A stretch of DNA of 64,000 bases from Paraspadella gotoi (Eukaryota; Chaetognatha): contig CM119266.1 in the NCBI GenBank assembly GCA_051294375.1, positions 26,354,851-26,418,850 of the forward strand. The letters are read 5' to 3'. Shown here piece after piece: positions 1 through 10,548 of this stretch (positions are counted from its first letter, which is position 1; every line of letters starts with the position of its first letter). A program made the position numbers and the translations under genes. The notes under the pieces were generated by a model, which made no database searches, was not told the origin of the DNA, and saw only the letters and a program-made list of their open reading frames with translations.

Positions 1-695
1 TGATATAAGTGAATGCCCAACAAGATTGAGGGGGCGGACCGATGGACCGACAAAGTGAATTATAAAGTCATCCCACCTTAGCAAAAAACACCAATTACTC
101 GTGATTGGATGGATGGATTGGAATGAAATTTTGTGTGTTGGTAGGAAAGTGTGTGATTGTATATGAAGTTTCGATGGAATTGTCCGAGCGGAAATGAGTT
201 TAAATGGAAAAAACAAAAAAATATATTTCATTATTTGAACACCAATTACTCATGAGTGGATGGGGCGATTGACTTGAAATTTTGTATTTGGGTAGAAAAG
301 TGTGTGATTAAACTGGAAATCAAATTTCGATGGAATCGTTTGAGTGGAAATGAGTTTAAATGGAAAAAACAAAGAACCTGTTTCACTAATTGATTATGCT
401 TCTTTTTCGTTTTATTTTAAATGTAAATGCAAGATGTATTAATTAATTAAATAATTATTCAGTTAATTAATCAATTAGTCAATTAATTAATCAATAATTA
501 ATTAATCAGTCAATTAATCAATCAAAACAAACATTTTGGATCAAATTAATTAATTGCCTAATTAATTAAATAATTAACCTGAATAAATTAATTATTAATT
601 AATTAAATAATTAACTTGAATTAATTATTAATGAATTAATTACCGATAATGATCGTGGGCAGATCCGACATTGTTTGCTCAAACTTGTTATCTTC
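1..695 (+). repeat. Helitron-like dispersed repeat (family R1), B-end truncated by window edge
   Basis: The sequence enters inside a dispersed family that recurs at about 5395-6505, 6676-7385, 14740-14998, 40010-41410, 55094-57456 and 61815-63175. In order it holds a GGAC-rich block, two units of a roughly 120-bp subrepeat (recognisable by GTGGAAATGAGTTTAAATGG), an ATTA-rich tract (about 420-650), and a conserved terminus at about 657-692 containing GGGCAGATCCGACATTG and the small palindrome GTTTGCTCAAAC. No coding potential is seen, so the copy is non-autonomous. The Helitron-like label rests on the opposite end of the family, seen in other copies. Confidence 0.6.
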
Positions 696-1039
696 TGAAA
701 GCCCTTGCAAATATGAAGAGAATGGGCTGTACTCCTGCTTCGGGTATTTTAGACAATGATTTTGAAATTCGAATAACTATCATTTATTTTCACCCCACTG
801 ATAAATATAGGACGTTCTTCAGTTAAAAAAACGGTTGGCTATAGTTATCTTTTCCTTATAATTTCGAGCACACTTGGTGAATTTCAAAATACGGTAAGAC
901 ATGATTTCTTCAATCAAATCTCGTTATCTGCTTAATTTTAAGAAAAAGTACATGCGATTTTTCATGGTAAGCACAACATTTAAAGATTAAATTGCTCGTA
1001 GGAATTTAGGCGTCAATCAGATTCACAGAACTCTACAGG

Positions 1040-1425
1040 ATAAAGATGACACTTAATCTTTTTCTCTTTTCCCCTCCCTTTTTCTTTTTCCTTCTCTTTC
1101 TCCCTCTCTGTCACTCTTTCTGTCACTCTTTCTTTCCCTCCTTCAATCCTTCTCTCATCCTTTTCCTCTCTCTTCCTCTCTTTTGCCTTTTTTCCCTAAT
1201 TATTTTTTTTCCTTTTTTATCTCTTCTTTCCTACTTCTCTCTTCGTCTCTCTCTCCTTTTCCATATTTTTTTTTCTTTCCTTCTCTCTTGTTCTCAACCG
1301 CCTCTTAATCTTTTTTTTCTACTTTCAAATTTAATCTCTCTCCCTCTACCTCATCCTCTTTTTTCACACACTCTTTCTCGCTCCACTTCTCTTTTTCTCT
1401 TGTTCTCTTATTTTTTGAGGTGGCC
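1040..1425 (+). repeat. Polypyrimidine (CT-rich) low-complexity tract
   Basis: About 380 bases are almost entirely C and T on the plus strand, mostly interrupted CTTT/CTCTC runs. The tract gives a long leucine/phenylalanine/serine-only reading frame, which is an artefact of composition and not a gene. Similar tracts lie at about 34310-34620 and 39110-39190. Confidence 0.85.
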
Positions 1426-1429
1426 AAAT

Positions 1430-2645
1430 GAAAAAGTTTTGTACGAACAGTAGTAAAAGTTTTTTTGGGTAGCGCAAGATTTTATTTCAATTGGTGCCAA
1501 CCAAAGCAGATCCAGATTAGTGTTTGCCAAGCACGCCAGTGTCCATTTTAACGATCAATCATTCGACAATTGATTTAGTGGCCGACAAAAAAAACAAGTC
1601 TCCACTGACGCTTTCGATTGGCTGTTAACCCGTGCGCGCGCTCTCTTCTCTTTCCTGATTTATTAATCAACGTCTCGGAGTCCAGTACTGTACTTCTTCT
1701 CCTTCTAAAACTCAATTTGAAAATATTCTCTTCATCAAAAATAAATGCAAGTTACAAAAAGTCATAAATTAAAAAACGTGTTTAAAAATTATTTGTGGCT
1801 AAACCAAAAAAGTTTTTTTGGTTATTAAAAGCTTATTCAATAGCCTATATTTTCTGTTAATTTAAACCAATTTGAACAATTTTCGTTTAACAAATTATGA
1901 TAAAAATTGAAAATGAAAATTTTTGACTTGACAACATTAATATTAATTCATAGGCAAACTATAAATGATTTAAGGAAAAAAATTAACCCAGAGGTAAAGA
2001 CGATAAGGAAGAACGGATTTCCAAAGTAAAACATTTTTCTCAACTTTCCTTTGCATTCAAATCAGGAGACGAAAGTGAAAATGGACAAAAATGGACATGA
2101 TTTTTTTTCCTAAATGTAGAAAAAATTGTACTTATTTATCATTAGAAACAGGTGGAGATGATTTAACCAATCCTTAGTTCGGCCCGATTTGTATTGCGGT
2201 ACAAATGAAATTAATATTGTAAGTAACAACTGAACAATATTGGTTCAGGCAGTAGAATTGGGAAAAAATGATTTTTGGAGGTTAAATGAATGATTTTTTT
2301 TTTCTGACTGATGATAAAAGATTGTTTTTCTATATAGTTTCCTTACTTATTTTAATTTGATTTAGGTCAAAAATGGTTGACACCTATCCCTACAGAATAC
2401 TGAATTTGTTCAGCTATTCAGCCATTTATTTTTGTTGATTAAAAATGGTTTTTTTTCCGACTTGGATCTATCGTTTCATCTTTTACAAAGCTTTGTTTTT
2501 TGTTTCTATATCTTTGTAGAATTCAGCCATCCAATACGGTTTTTCGATGTAAAAAAGGGGCGACTTTTTTATGCGCCGCAGTATATATGCTAGTGATATG
2601 AGTTAATAAATACTAGCTTATTAATTAAATAGTAAATTTTCAAAC
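1430..2645. other. Non-coding stretch, mostly unremarkable; dispersed repeat end at about 2150-2600
   Basis: I see no exon here on either strand, including any that would continue the carboxypeptidase gene read from 2646 upward. The part from about 2150 to 2600 resembles, in inverted orientation, segments near 26770-26900 and 28850-29070. They share an ATTGGTTCAGGCAGTAGAAT-type block, a CTATCCCTACAG-type block and a terminal GCCGCAGT motif. This suggests a third dispersed transposon family with degenerate copies. Confidence 0.4.
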
Positions 2646-3265
2646 CTCTGTAAATCCGGAATAAAAGTTCTGTAGGGAATCCTGTACTCGTTGAGTTCTC
2701 TTTTGACCCGCTGCAAATGCGACGGTGCCACCCGCACGTCGACTTCGTTTCCCTCGGCAAATCCCGACCAAAAATCAAGAGGCGCCACTGAATGACGATA
2801 AAATGTGAATTTTCTTACTCAAATAACCAGCCTCTTTTTAAATTTTTTGGCCCAGTATGTATCCCTATCATAAGATACGGTTCTACTTAGTAATCTTATC
2901 CTATAACAGTAACAAAATGATACAAAACTTCTGTTCGACCTTAGTAGATAGTACAAATATATTAAGAAAACCTTTTAAATATATTTTTTATTAAGCTAAA
3001 ATATATTGAAACATATTGAAACAAAATTTTAATTAAATATTGTACAAGTCATTATACAATTTTCATAGATAAATTGTTACAAGAGAATCCTTGCATACAA
3101 CAAACAACTGCCGACGAATCTTTTAAGTAATCGGGTGTTTAAAATTCTCAATGTGTAACAGGCTGACCTTCGGAGTCGTTGTCGAACTCCTCGAGTTTTT
3201 GGCTGAGATTCTTCAGCGCAATGAAGTGGAAATCATTTTCCGGTTTCAGGCGTAGAACTTGATGA
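2646..3265 (-). CDS. M14 carboxypeptidase propeptide, two internal exons (partial gene)
   Basis: Two minus-strand exons are visible: 3265-3168 (after a CAG acceptor, ending GAAG before gtcagc) and 2787-2646 (after a TTCAG acceptor, ending CAGAG before gtttg). Joined in phase 1 they read HQVLRLKPENDFHFIALKN..., then a segment with VAPLDFW, then VDVRVAPSHLQRVKRELNEY and RIPYRTFIPDLQ. This order (QVLRL, a DFW, VDV.V.P, L..f...L...i.Y...i.DLQ) is that of the Propep_M14 activation domain of A/B-type metallocarboxypeptidases, which keeps the zymogen inactive until tryptic cleavage. The signal-peptide exon was not found. The zinc-binding peptidase domain should lie at lower coordinates, but I find no HxxE/EGR-like exon down to base 1, so it is either outside the window or lost. 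Identity is from family knowledge; the exon borders are seen directly. Confidence 0.7.
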
Positions 3266-3757
3266 CTGGATGAATTACGTTCATGTAAAAAAAATATACA
3301 ACTTTTGCTGAATTAGAATGGTATTATTAATAAATTAGCTTAGTTAATAATGAAAGGATAATTTGTTATTGGCTGTACCTTTATGAATATTTAATTTAAA
3401 CATTCTTTGATGACATTAAATTAATGTTAATAGATTTAGTTTCTCCTTTTAGTAATCCCTCAGCTCTAGCTTACTTCGCACCTAATTCAAATTTATTTTA
3501 TTCCTAAGGAAACTGACTTTGAATTTTCTATCGTGTCACCCCGTTTATTTTTATCGTAAGAATCATGACGAAACCCGTTTTGGTTTTTGAACTGTTCGAG
3601 TGTCGACGATGAATTAAACAGCTTCCCACATGATCTCAGAGCATTCCTCTAATTTAGTTAGCGAGCTCCACAGCCCTATATAATGCAAGACGATAGAGAT
3701 CAAATTTAAATGAACATAACTAACCCACCATTTTGAATGAACTAATAACGTAAAAAA

Positions 3758-5003
3758 ATGCCGTTTAGGGCCAGGAAAACTTGCTTCGAATGGCAGTACG
3801 GTATCTGCGGGAACGCAGAAAACGGCAAGTGCAAAAAGGAGCACCGTTGCGAATCCTGCAACAAAGAAAATTTACAACACTTTGGGAAGGAGGATCGTTG
3901 CTGTAACTCTTGCTTTTACAAGACCTGCTTGAAGACGATCGCGACGGAAACCGTTTTGATGATTCTCTTCGTCTTGAACATTGTCACTGATTTTTATACC
4001 GGAATTTATTACATCACGATTGGTCATCTTCGATTCGCCAGTGTAACCATCGGCTGGCTGTTAATTGCATGGTTGCTGTCCACCTATCGATCCTTGCGCT
4101 ACGCTATCAACGATCGCAAGTTAAAGCTTCAACAGGATCAAAAGCATGCTGAGGCGAAAAACCCGAACGTCTGTTGGAAGTGGACCAAGAAACTCTACTC
4201 GTACACGTTCATGTATCCTTTGATGTCGTTGTTCGGACCAGCCTGGTACCACCTAAAGACTATCACGTTCACGGTCACCAAAAACATTCAGTTGCGTAAG
4301 ATGGTCAAGGCTGTGACTAGGACAAGATCGCCGTTCTCGGTTTTCAACGACACCGTCCAGATCTTCATCCAATTTTACATCTGCAATCGAATTAATGCTT
4401 TTACTGTCATGCATCTGGCCACTATAAGCACCTCCATCATATCAGCCGCGAGCAACATCTCCGACATTGTCAGCGGCAACAGGTACGGATGTGATTTTTT
4501 ACGATATCTGTTTTAATTATATTTTGCCCAGTACCTACTATAATATTTTATATTAATATTAATATTTTTCGGTGCGCAGAATTGAATGTGTGGAAGCTTA
4601 CAAGCAAATAAAGAACCAATCTGTCACACGCCCACTCGACGAAACAGACGCAGCGCTTCCTTCCTCAAAGATAAAAAGAGCTTTGTCGCCGGTATCGGCC
4701 AAACGGCGCCGATTTCAAGCAGTTCGAGTCAAAGTCGCCACCGTCGTCGCTTTCGGCTCCAAATTGTTTCCGAAGAAATTTCGTATGCTACGTGATCTAG
4801 TGACGATCGCCCTATTACTTTGCGTGTACCCGATGTCGATCATACGTGGCGCGACGCATCTTCACGAACCGTGGCACATTCTGGCGTTGGGGGGCGTGGC
4901 GCTTGCGGTGCTCTTAGTCCTCGTCGACACACGCTACTGCCTTTTCCTCGGCATGGAATTTCCGATAGATTTGTCGCTACCGACTTACTTCAACAGGAAC
5001 TGA
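3758..5003 (+). CDS. XK-related (XKR-like) multipass membrane protein with N-terminal CCCH-like motif
   Basis: Exon 1 is 3758-4482 (AACAG before gtacgg) and exon 2 is 4580-5003 (after gtgcgcag); they join in phase 2 to give 382 codons. Residues 9-29 read CFEWQYGICGNAENGKCKKEH, that is C-x7-C-x7-C-x3-H with the aromatic and G-x-C spacing of CCCH zinc fingers. CxxC and CC pairs follow to about residue 57. Hydrophobic segments start near residue 66 (LNIVTDFYTGIYY, like the first XKR helix) and near 94. A GPAWYHLK patch and FNDTVQIFIQFYI resemble the XKR core ESAPQ..LQ..I region, and exon 2 adds two more hydrophobic helices. XK/XKR proteins are phospholipid-scramblase-like membrane proteins of about 400 residues, so the length fits. 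AATAAA lies at about 5115. A second exon set at 7592 can accept the same phase-2 donor. The family call is by pattern only and no search was run; the zinc-finger fusion is unusual. Confidence 0.6.
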
Positions 5004-5394
5004 CGAGTTTAAATCTTCGTGAGATGGTTGATTGATTGATTGGTTGTTGTACTATATTCGAATCGACGAAGAAGGCAAAATTTTATTAAATGAGAATGGA
5101 AAGGATTAAAATCAAATAAAAAAGCTCGAAGCATCTTAAATAGAAAAAACAAAGAAAAGACCGAAAGATTATTGATACCTGAGACATATATTGACAAGAT
5201 ACACTAAATTTTATTACAATCGGTTAAGTGGTGTAGGACATATGATTTTTTAAACTTGAGTATTTCAAAACCAAACAGGAAAATCGCCTTTTATCGCTTC
5301 AAAATTATGGACTTGTATGTTTCAATAACCTTAAAATTATTATTTATTATTTATTTATTTATTATTTTTTTTCATTTTTAATCTACTACGAGGA

Positions 5395-6505
5395 AACAAG
5401 TTTGAGCAAACAATGTCGGATCGGCCTACGATAATTTAAGTGTAATAAGCTAATTTGTCAACTTGCATAATTTGGTCAACTGACATAATTTGGTTAACTG
5501 ACTTCATTTGGTCAACTGACATAATTTGGTAAACTGACATAATTTGATCATTAAGATAATTTGGTCAACCGGCATAATTTGGTCAACTGGCATAATTTTA
5601 TCAACTGGCCTGATTTGGTCAACTGGCATAATTTGGTCAACAGGCATAATTTGGTCAACTTGCAGAACTTGATCAACTTGCAGAATTTGGTCAACTGGCA
5701 TAATTGGTCAACTTTAAGAATTTGGTCAACTGGCATATTTTTGTCAATTGCATAATTTGGTCAATCAATCAATCAATCAATCATCATCATCAGAGAGAGA
5801 TAAAGAGAGAGAACTTTAAAAAAATTCAAATGTGTCTTTTGGTTTTCTTATTTGAACTCTTTTCCACTCCTAACGATTCCATCAAAAAAATTTATATCCA
5901 GCTTTATCACATACTTTCCTACCCACACACAAAATTCAATTTCGATTTATCTATCCAATTTTTAATAAACATAATAATTATGAGTAAATTTAAGTAAAAA
6001 TATTTCAAGTAAATATGACTTTTGTTTTCTATTTTAACTCATTTCCACTCGCACGATTCCATCGAAAGTGTATATCCAGCTCAATAACACACTTTCCTAC
6101 CATCATACACAAATTTCAAGTCAATTGTCCTATCCCAGTATCCACTCATGAGCAATTGGCGTTCAAATAGTGAAATATTTTTTTGTTTTATCCATTTAAA
6201 CCAATTTCCACTTGCACGATTCCCTCGAAACTTCATATCCATCTCAATCAACAGTTTCCTACCACACACACCAAAATTTCATACACATCAATCACATCTC
6301 CATACCAATCACGAGTAATTGGAGTTTTTTGCTAAGGTGGGACGGACGGACGGACGACGGACAGACAGACAGACGGACGGACGAACATCATTTTTTTGCA
6401 TAATTTATCATAATTCGATGTTCTGACATGATATAAGTCTGTGCCCGACAATATTGAGGGGGCGGACCGACAAAGTGAATTAATAGAGTCCGGGATCTGC
6501 TGAAA
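5395..6505 (-). repeat. Helitron-like repeat R1, reverse-oriented copy containing a minisatellite
   Basis: The copy starts with the A terminus at about 5397 (GTTTGAGCAAAC then ATGTCGGATC). It runs through the minisatellite at 5441-5765, about four subrepeat units of roughly 120 bp at 5815-6345 and a GGAC/GACAGACAG block at 6336-6390. It reaches the B-end motif (GGGGGCGGACCGACAAAGTG then GGGATCTGCTGA) at about 6455-6502. No ORF of interest is present. Confidence 0.6.
5441..5765. repeat. 18-bp minisatellite, unit like TTGGTCAACTGGCATAAT
   Basis: About 16-18 imperfect copies of an 18-bp unit are in tandem. Because 18 is divisible by three, most frames stay open and give hexapeptide-repeat ORFs (MPVDQI-like on the minus strand, HNLVNW-like on the plus strand). 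I regard these as non-coding. Short stretches of a related unit (CAAGTTGACCAAATTTAAT) recur at about 53340-53430 and 56130-56180, so the unit is associated with the R1 family. Confidence 0.85.
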
Positions 6506-7385
6506 GTTTGGAGCAAACTAAGGTCGGATCTGCCCACGATTATTAGCGGTAATTAATTAATTAATTAATTAAACAAACTTATTAACTAAAATAATAAGTT
6601 AATTAATAAATTAATTAATTTGATCCGAAATGTTTGTTTTTAGGTTGGAATTATAGAGTCGGGATCTGCTGAAGTTTGAGCAAACTAAGTCGGATCTGCC
6701 CACGATTATTAGCGGTAATTAATTAATTAATTAATACAAACTATATTAACTAAAATAATAAGTTAATTAATAAATTAATTAATTTGATCCGAAATGTTTG
6801 ATTTTAGGTCTTTTCGTCACTGACCACGACAAAAGCAACGACGACGATGATGGCGACGACGACAATAATGCCGATAAAGATTGACTAGATTGATTGATTA
6901 ATTGATTAAATAATTAATTAATTTATAAATAAATTGATTGATTGAATAATTAAATAATTGATAACTATATAAATTGATTGATTGAATAATTATTTGATTA
7001 ATCGACTTAATTTATTAATTAATTGATTAATTAACTGATTAATTATTTGATTAATTAATACATCTTGAATTTACATTTAAGATAAAAAGGTTTTTTGTTT
7101 TTTTCATTTAAACTCATTTCCACTCAGACGATTCCATCGAAACTTGATTTCCAGCTTAATCACACACTTTCCCACCCACACACAAATTTCATTCCAATCC
7201 ATCCATCCAATCACGAGTAATTGGAGTTTAATACTAAGGGGAACGGACAGACGAACGGACAGACAGACGGACATTATTTTTTTGCATACTTTATCATAAT
7301 TCGAATTTCTGATATGATAAAAATGATTTACCGACAAGATTTTGGGGTGGGACCGACGGACCAACAAAGTGAATAATAAAATTTA
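6506..7385 (-). repeat. Head-to-tail Helitron-like R1 copies with shared junctions
   Basis: At about 6495-6530 and again at about 6660-6700 a B-end fragment (GGGATCTGCTGA) runs straight into an A-end fragment (AGTTTGAGCAAAC, GTCGGATCTGCCCACG). Two short copies therefore sit end to end. The second extends through ATTA-rich sequence (about 6710-7080), one subrepeat unit (7085-7235), a GGAC/GACAGACGG block (7240-7275) and a B-like end ending ACCAACAAAGTGAAT near 7375. The block about 6480-6610 is nearly repeated at about 6650-6790. Confidence 0.55.
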
Positions 7386-7591
7386 TTAAATCCTATCAAA
7401 AATTAACTTACAAACTTCAAAGGCAATTTAAAAAAAAACTGGATTTGAAAAAATGTTGCCACTTTGCCGAGGCTCTTCTCCTGACAGTAAAATATCAGAT
7501 TTTTATCATTCCAGGGATGGGATATTTCTATTTTATTTTTCCTCCTATCAAATGAACCATGAGAAATAAATTACTCAATCTCCGCTTACAG

Positions 7592-8809
7592 GTACGTGCT
7601 TGACAGTCTTCAAACCTACTTGACCTTCGTCCAGCGCAACCACGGACTCTGCCTCTTCCTCAAAATGGCGTACCACCTGATGGTCTTCTTTCTGGCACAA
7701 GCTTTTCTTGCCTACTGGTTCTTCTTTCGATCCTTACGGTTCCGTCATCTCAGCCACGCCGAGCACCTTATCGCTTTTGATAAGGAGTTCGAAGACGATC
7801 TCCGTCAATTTTCGCTGACGCAGTCTTGTCGAGAATTTCTCAGGTTTTGTCGAATTTGTTTTTTGCGTGACACACTTTTGTTGGGACGAGAAATAAAGTG
7901 ATGACGTTGAAATATTGGATAAAGATACTTAAACTCTCTTTCACAAACATACACACAGTCACACACTCTCACTCGACGTAACTTTTTTTTCCCAGGAACA
8001 CGACCTTCACTGGGCTTCCGAAATTTAAGAAGCTCTTCGACGGGTGCTATGCTTTTGCCTCGGGCGGTTGTGAGGATCACGATCACCTCTTCGCCGCCTT
8101 CATTCTCGTCTTTACCATCAATATGTTTTTCGCAGTCTTCTGGAACTCGCGCGTCCGAGACGGCATCAAATCTGTCGGCAACGTCCTCCGTCTTGCCGAA
8201 TCCAAGCGAGAACTCCTCGAAAAACAGAATCGCAACCATCGCGTGAGGACTGAGTTCCTAGTCGAGTATCCCGTCGAGAAACGCCAAGCCGTGGCGCCGA
8301 TGCCCTCCGACGCACCACGGTGGCGCCGCTTTTTCGGGATTGGAGCCGAACGGTGCCGACTGATTCGGAACTTGGGCGCAGAACTTTCAAGACTAACGAA
8401 CGGGCGATTGGACGCCGGGACGCTGGAAAGCGTCGCGTGTGGAGAAGAGGAAGCACGGATTTGGCGGGGCGAGGTTGACGAGGGAGAACAGACCGATGTT
8501 TTTGTCATCAGGTTAGGGAAAACTAAATTGGGGTCGCTTGAAATAATTAAATACTATTCGCGGAACTGGAATGTCAGACTTAACGAAAAGTTTTTTTTTT
8601 TTTTTTACAGATTTAAAACAAAAGCATCGCATAAACTGTTTCAAAAAGTGAAAAAACGACAAACGTTGACGATTGGTGCCGAGAAAGTTCCTTGCGTCTT
8701 TAAACCAATGGAGAAAAAATATATCGAGCGGTACAGAGAAAGAATTAAATCGAAAAACAAGAACGAAGAGGCAGGAGAGGTTTTTTTGCCGAACGTAACA
8801 GTTTCATAG
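7592..8809 (+). CDS. 3' exons of an unidentified membrane protein (alternative tail of the XK-like gene, or a separate gene)
   Basis: Three exons are readable: 7592-7843 (acceptor ccgcttacag, phase 2 entry), 7996-8511 (acceptor tttcccag) and 8611-8809 (acceptor tttttacag, stop TAG). AATAAA follows at about 8937. The first exon encodes YVLDSLQTYLTFVQRNHG followed by a hydrophobic helix (LMVFFLAQAFLAYWFFF). The second adds a cysteine-containing loop, a second helix (AAFILVFTINMFFAVFW) and a charged tail (VRLAESKRELLEKQ-like). The third is lysine-rich. I do not recognise the family. The last intron (8512-8610) is 99 bp, in frame and stop-free, so its retention would keep the reading frame. No start codon or upstream exon is visible after 5003. 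The entry phase matches the donor of XK-like exon 1 (4482), so the exons could be alternative 3' exons of that gene. Confidence 0.55.
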
Positions 8810-9297
8810 CTGATAAATCATATTGGTAACTGCTCCGTTCGTATACTAATTGTTTTGTCAAGATTATGTTTTTCAAACACACTAATTGAGGCCTTTACTA
8901 TATAGGAAAAAAGTATATAACATAATTAATTTATTCAATAAAAAGTATATAAAACATAGGTAAAATATTCTCAATATTTGGTATGCCCTTCCTCGGCATC
9001 GACTTCTTCGTCTGGGCATGACCTCATACATACATACATACATACATTGAGGTATGACAATAAAATGTTTTTCCACATCTTTTTCCGCAATTCTTTTCAG
9101 ACCCGATGTTGATGTTGCATGTCTTTCCCTCTTTTTTAAAAGGTATAATAGCACTTTTTTGAACCAAAAAAAGGTGTAAGGCCTTTAGCATTACCAAATT
9201 AAAAAAAAATAAAAACTTTATTCGAAATAAAAACAAATAACTAAATACCAAAAATGGAAGAAAACTAAATTTTTCATTTGAAATAATAATATTTTTT
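8810..9297. other. 3' flank, no gene seen
   Basis: After the stop at 8809 there is an AATAAA hexamer at about 8937, a short CATA microsatellite at about 9028-9047, and AT-rich sequence. I find no exon-like stretch on either strand. Confidence 0.5.
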
Positions 9298-9397
9298 GGC
9301 TTATAACTTTTGTGATAATCCTTTCGTTTGTTGTTTGAAATAGAATAAAGGAAAAACGAAATTTTTTCGCGCTTTAACAACATTTATTTTTTTATGT

Positions 9398-9441
9398 AAT
9401 GGACAAGTTTCGACTCTAGTTTTCGAGTCTTCATCAGCATT
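9398..9441 (-). ncRNA. Hammerhead ribozyme-like motif (arm 1)
   Basis: On the minus strand: AATG, core CTGATGA, stem II GACTC/GAGTC, GAAAC, two-base loop TT, GTC, then CATT. Four stem I pairs (AATG/CATT) and five stem II pairs form, and stem III is only about two pairs, as in minimal Penelope-type hammerheads. One extra A follows the core. It mirrors the motif at 9612-9655. Confidence 0.65.
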
Positions 9442-9611
9442 GAAAAAAGATACTTTCACAAACTTTTTTATATTGGTTTAGGGAGAGAGAGAAGGAGGGA
9501 GATATAACGATTAAACGAGTTCCGGCTCTCTCTCTCTCTCTCTCTCAATATCTCCCTCCTTCTCTCTCTCCCTAAACCAATATAAAAAAGTTTGTGAAAG
9601 TATCTTTTTTC

Positions 9612-9655
9612 AATGCTGATGAAGACTCGAAAACTAGAGTCGAAACTTGTCCATT
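9612..9655 (+). ncRNA. Hammerhead ribozyme-like motif (arm 2)
   Basis: This is the plus-strand mirror of 9398-9441: AATG-CTGATGA-A-GACTC...GAGTC-GAAAC-TT-GTC-CATT. The CUGAUGA and GAAA core boxes and the NUH site (GUC) are all present. Confidence 0.65.
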
Positions 9656-10440
9656 ACATAAAAAAATAAATGTTGTTAAAGCGCGAAAAAATTTCGTTTT
9701 TCCTTTAAGGCTTATAACTTCTAAATGATTTGACCTACAAAGAAATGGAAGAAAGCTACTGAAAGGTAATTTAATATAGATCCGGAAACATTATGATTTT
9801 TTTTAAAATCAAACAAGTTTTCAAGTAGATATCCTTTATTTAAAATGTTATATACTTTTTTCCTAGATAGTATTTCTGATCTCATCTCACTTTGATCTGA
9901 AACCATTTTATCTTGTCTCTCGTAATAATCGTTAAAATTTATACGGTATGTACCTCATAGTTTGGGGCTAGACTCATTTCATCTCGAGTTCTAACGCGTT
10001 TAATAACTGCTCATTCGGGTGGAGAGATGAAAATATTGAGCGATGGAACAATGTTTTTTGCTGCCTTTGTATATGTAATAAAAAAAACTAAGCCCTTTTT
10101 CAAAAAAAATTTTGCATAACAGTATCAAAATTAAATTTTCTTTATAAAATCATAAAATTTTAAAATTGTATTTTTTAAATTTTAACACTTTCGAATTTGC
10201 CAGAAAAAATCTGAAAAACTTTTGTAAAATATGTTTTATGATATTTTTAGGTTAAAGCTATGAAAAATGACTAAAACATTTTATCATGTAATAGTTTGTA
10301 CTACAAAGAGTAAGAAAATAAAGAATTTTAACCCTTTTTTCTATTTTAATGATGAAGACATTACAATTTTTAATAACATATTTTATATTTTTGATCTAAC
10401 AAAGTTTGGAAATGTTTTCGTCAACGATTTTTTATTAGTA

Positions 10441-10484
10441 TAAGGACATGTTTCGACTCTTCATTTCGAGTCTTCATCAGCAGT
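10441..10484 (-). ncRNA. Hammerhead ribozyme-like motif in left Penelope terminal repeat
   Basis: Minus strand: CTGATGA (10480-10474), stem II GACTC/GAGTC with loop GAAATGAA, GAAAC, AT, GTCC. The catalytic boxes are intact. Stem I pairs poorly beyond one base pair in this copy, so it may act only as a dimer or be inactive. Confidence 0.5.
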
Positions 10485-10504
10485 AATGATGCATTAACAA
10501 ATTT

Positions 10505-10510
10505 GTGTAA

Positions 10511-10548
<38 letters not shown>

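Larger units (their letters stand above)
9310..9708. mobile_element. Penelope-derived inverted-repeat insertion with two facing hammerheads
   Basis: The insertion is bounded by a perfect 12-bp target duplication, GGCTTATAACTT, at 9298-9309 and 9709-9720. Inside, bases about 9346-9504 and 9548-9707 are near-perfect inverted arms around a (CT)n-containing spacer. Each arm carries a hammerhead-like fold. On the minus strand the left end reads GAAAGGATTATCACA, the same terminus seen in the other Penelope insertions of the window. There is no ORF. The structure looks like two pLTR-type repeats in inverted orientation without the coding body. Confidence 0.75.

Noticed and set aside
1046-1453. 135-codon Leu/Phe/Ser-rich ORF
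   Set aside because: It is produced by a polypyrimidine tract; the same kind of frame occurs in the tract at 34274-34624. No domain, no splice sites.
3614-3844. Minus-strand ORF starting like a signal peptide (LLFALAVFCVPADT), near the carboxypeptidase exons
   Set aside because: It is exactly antisense to the conserved cysteine-rich N-terminus of the XK-like protein, begins with GTG rather than ATG, and has no donor in the phase needed to join 3265.
5504-5755. Hexapeptide-repeat ORFs (MPVDQI, HNLVNW)
   Set aside because: They arise because an 18-bp minisatellite is open in several frames on both strands at once.
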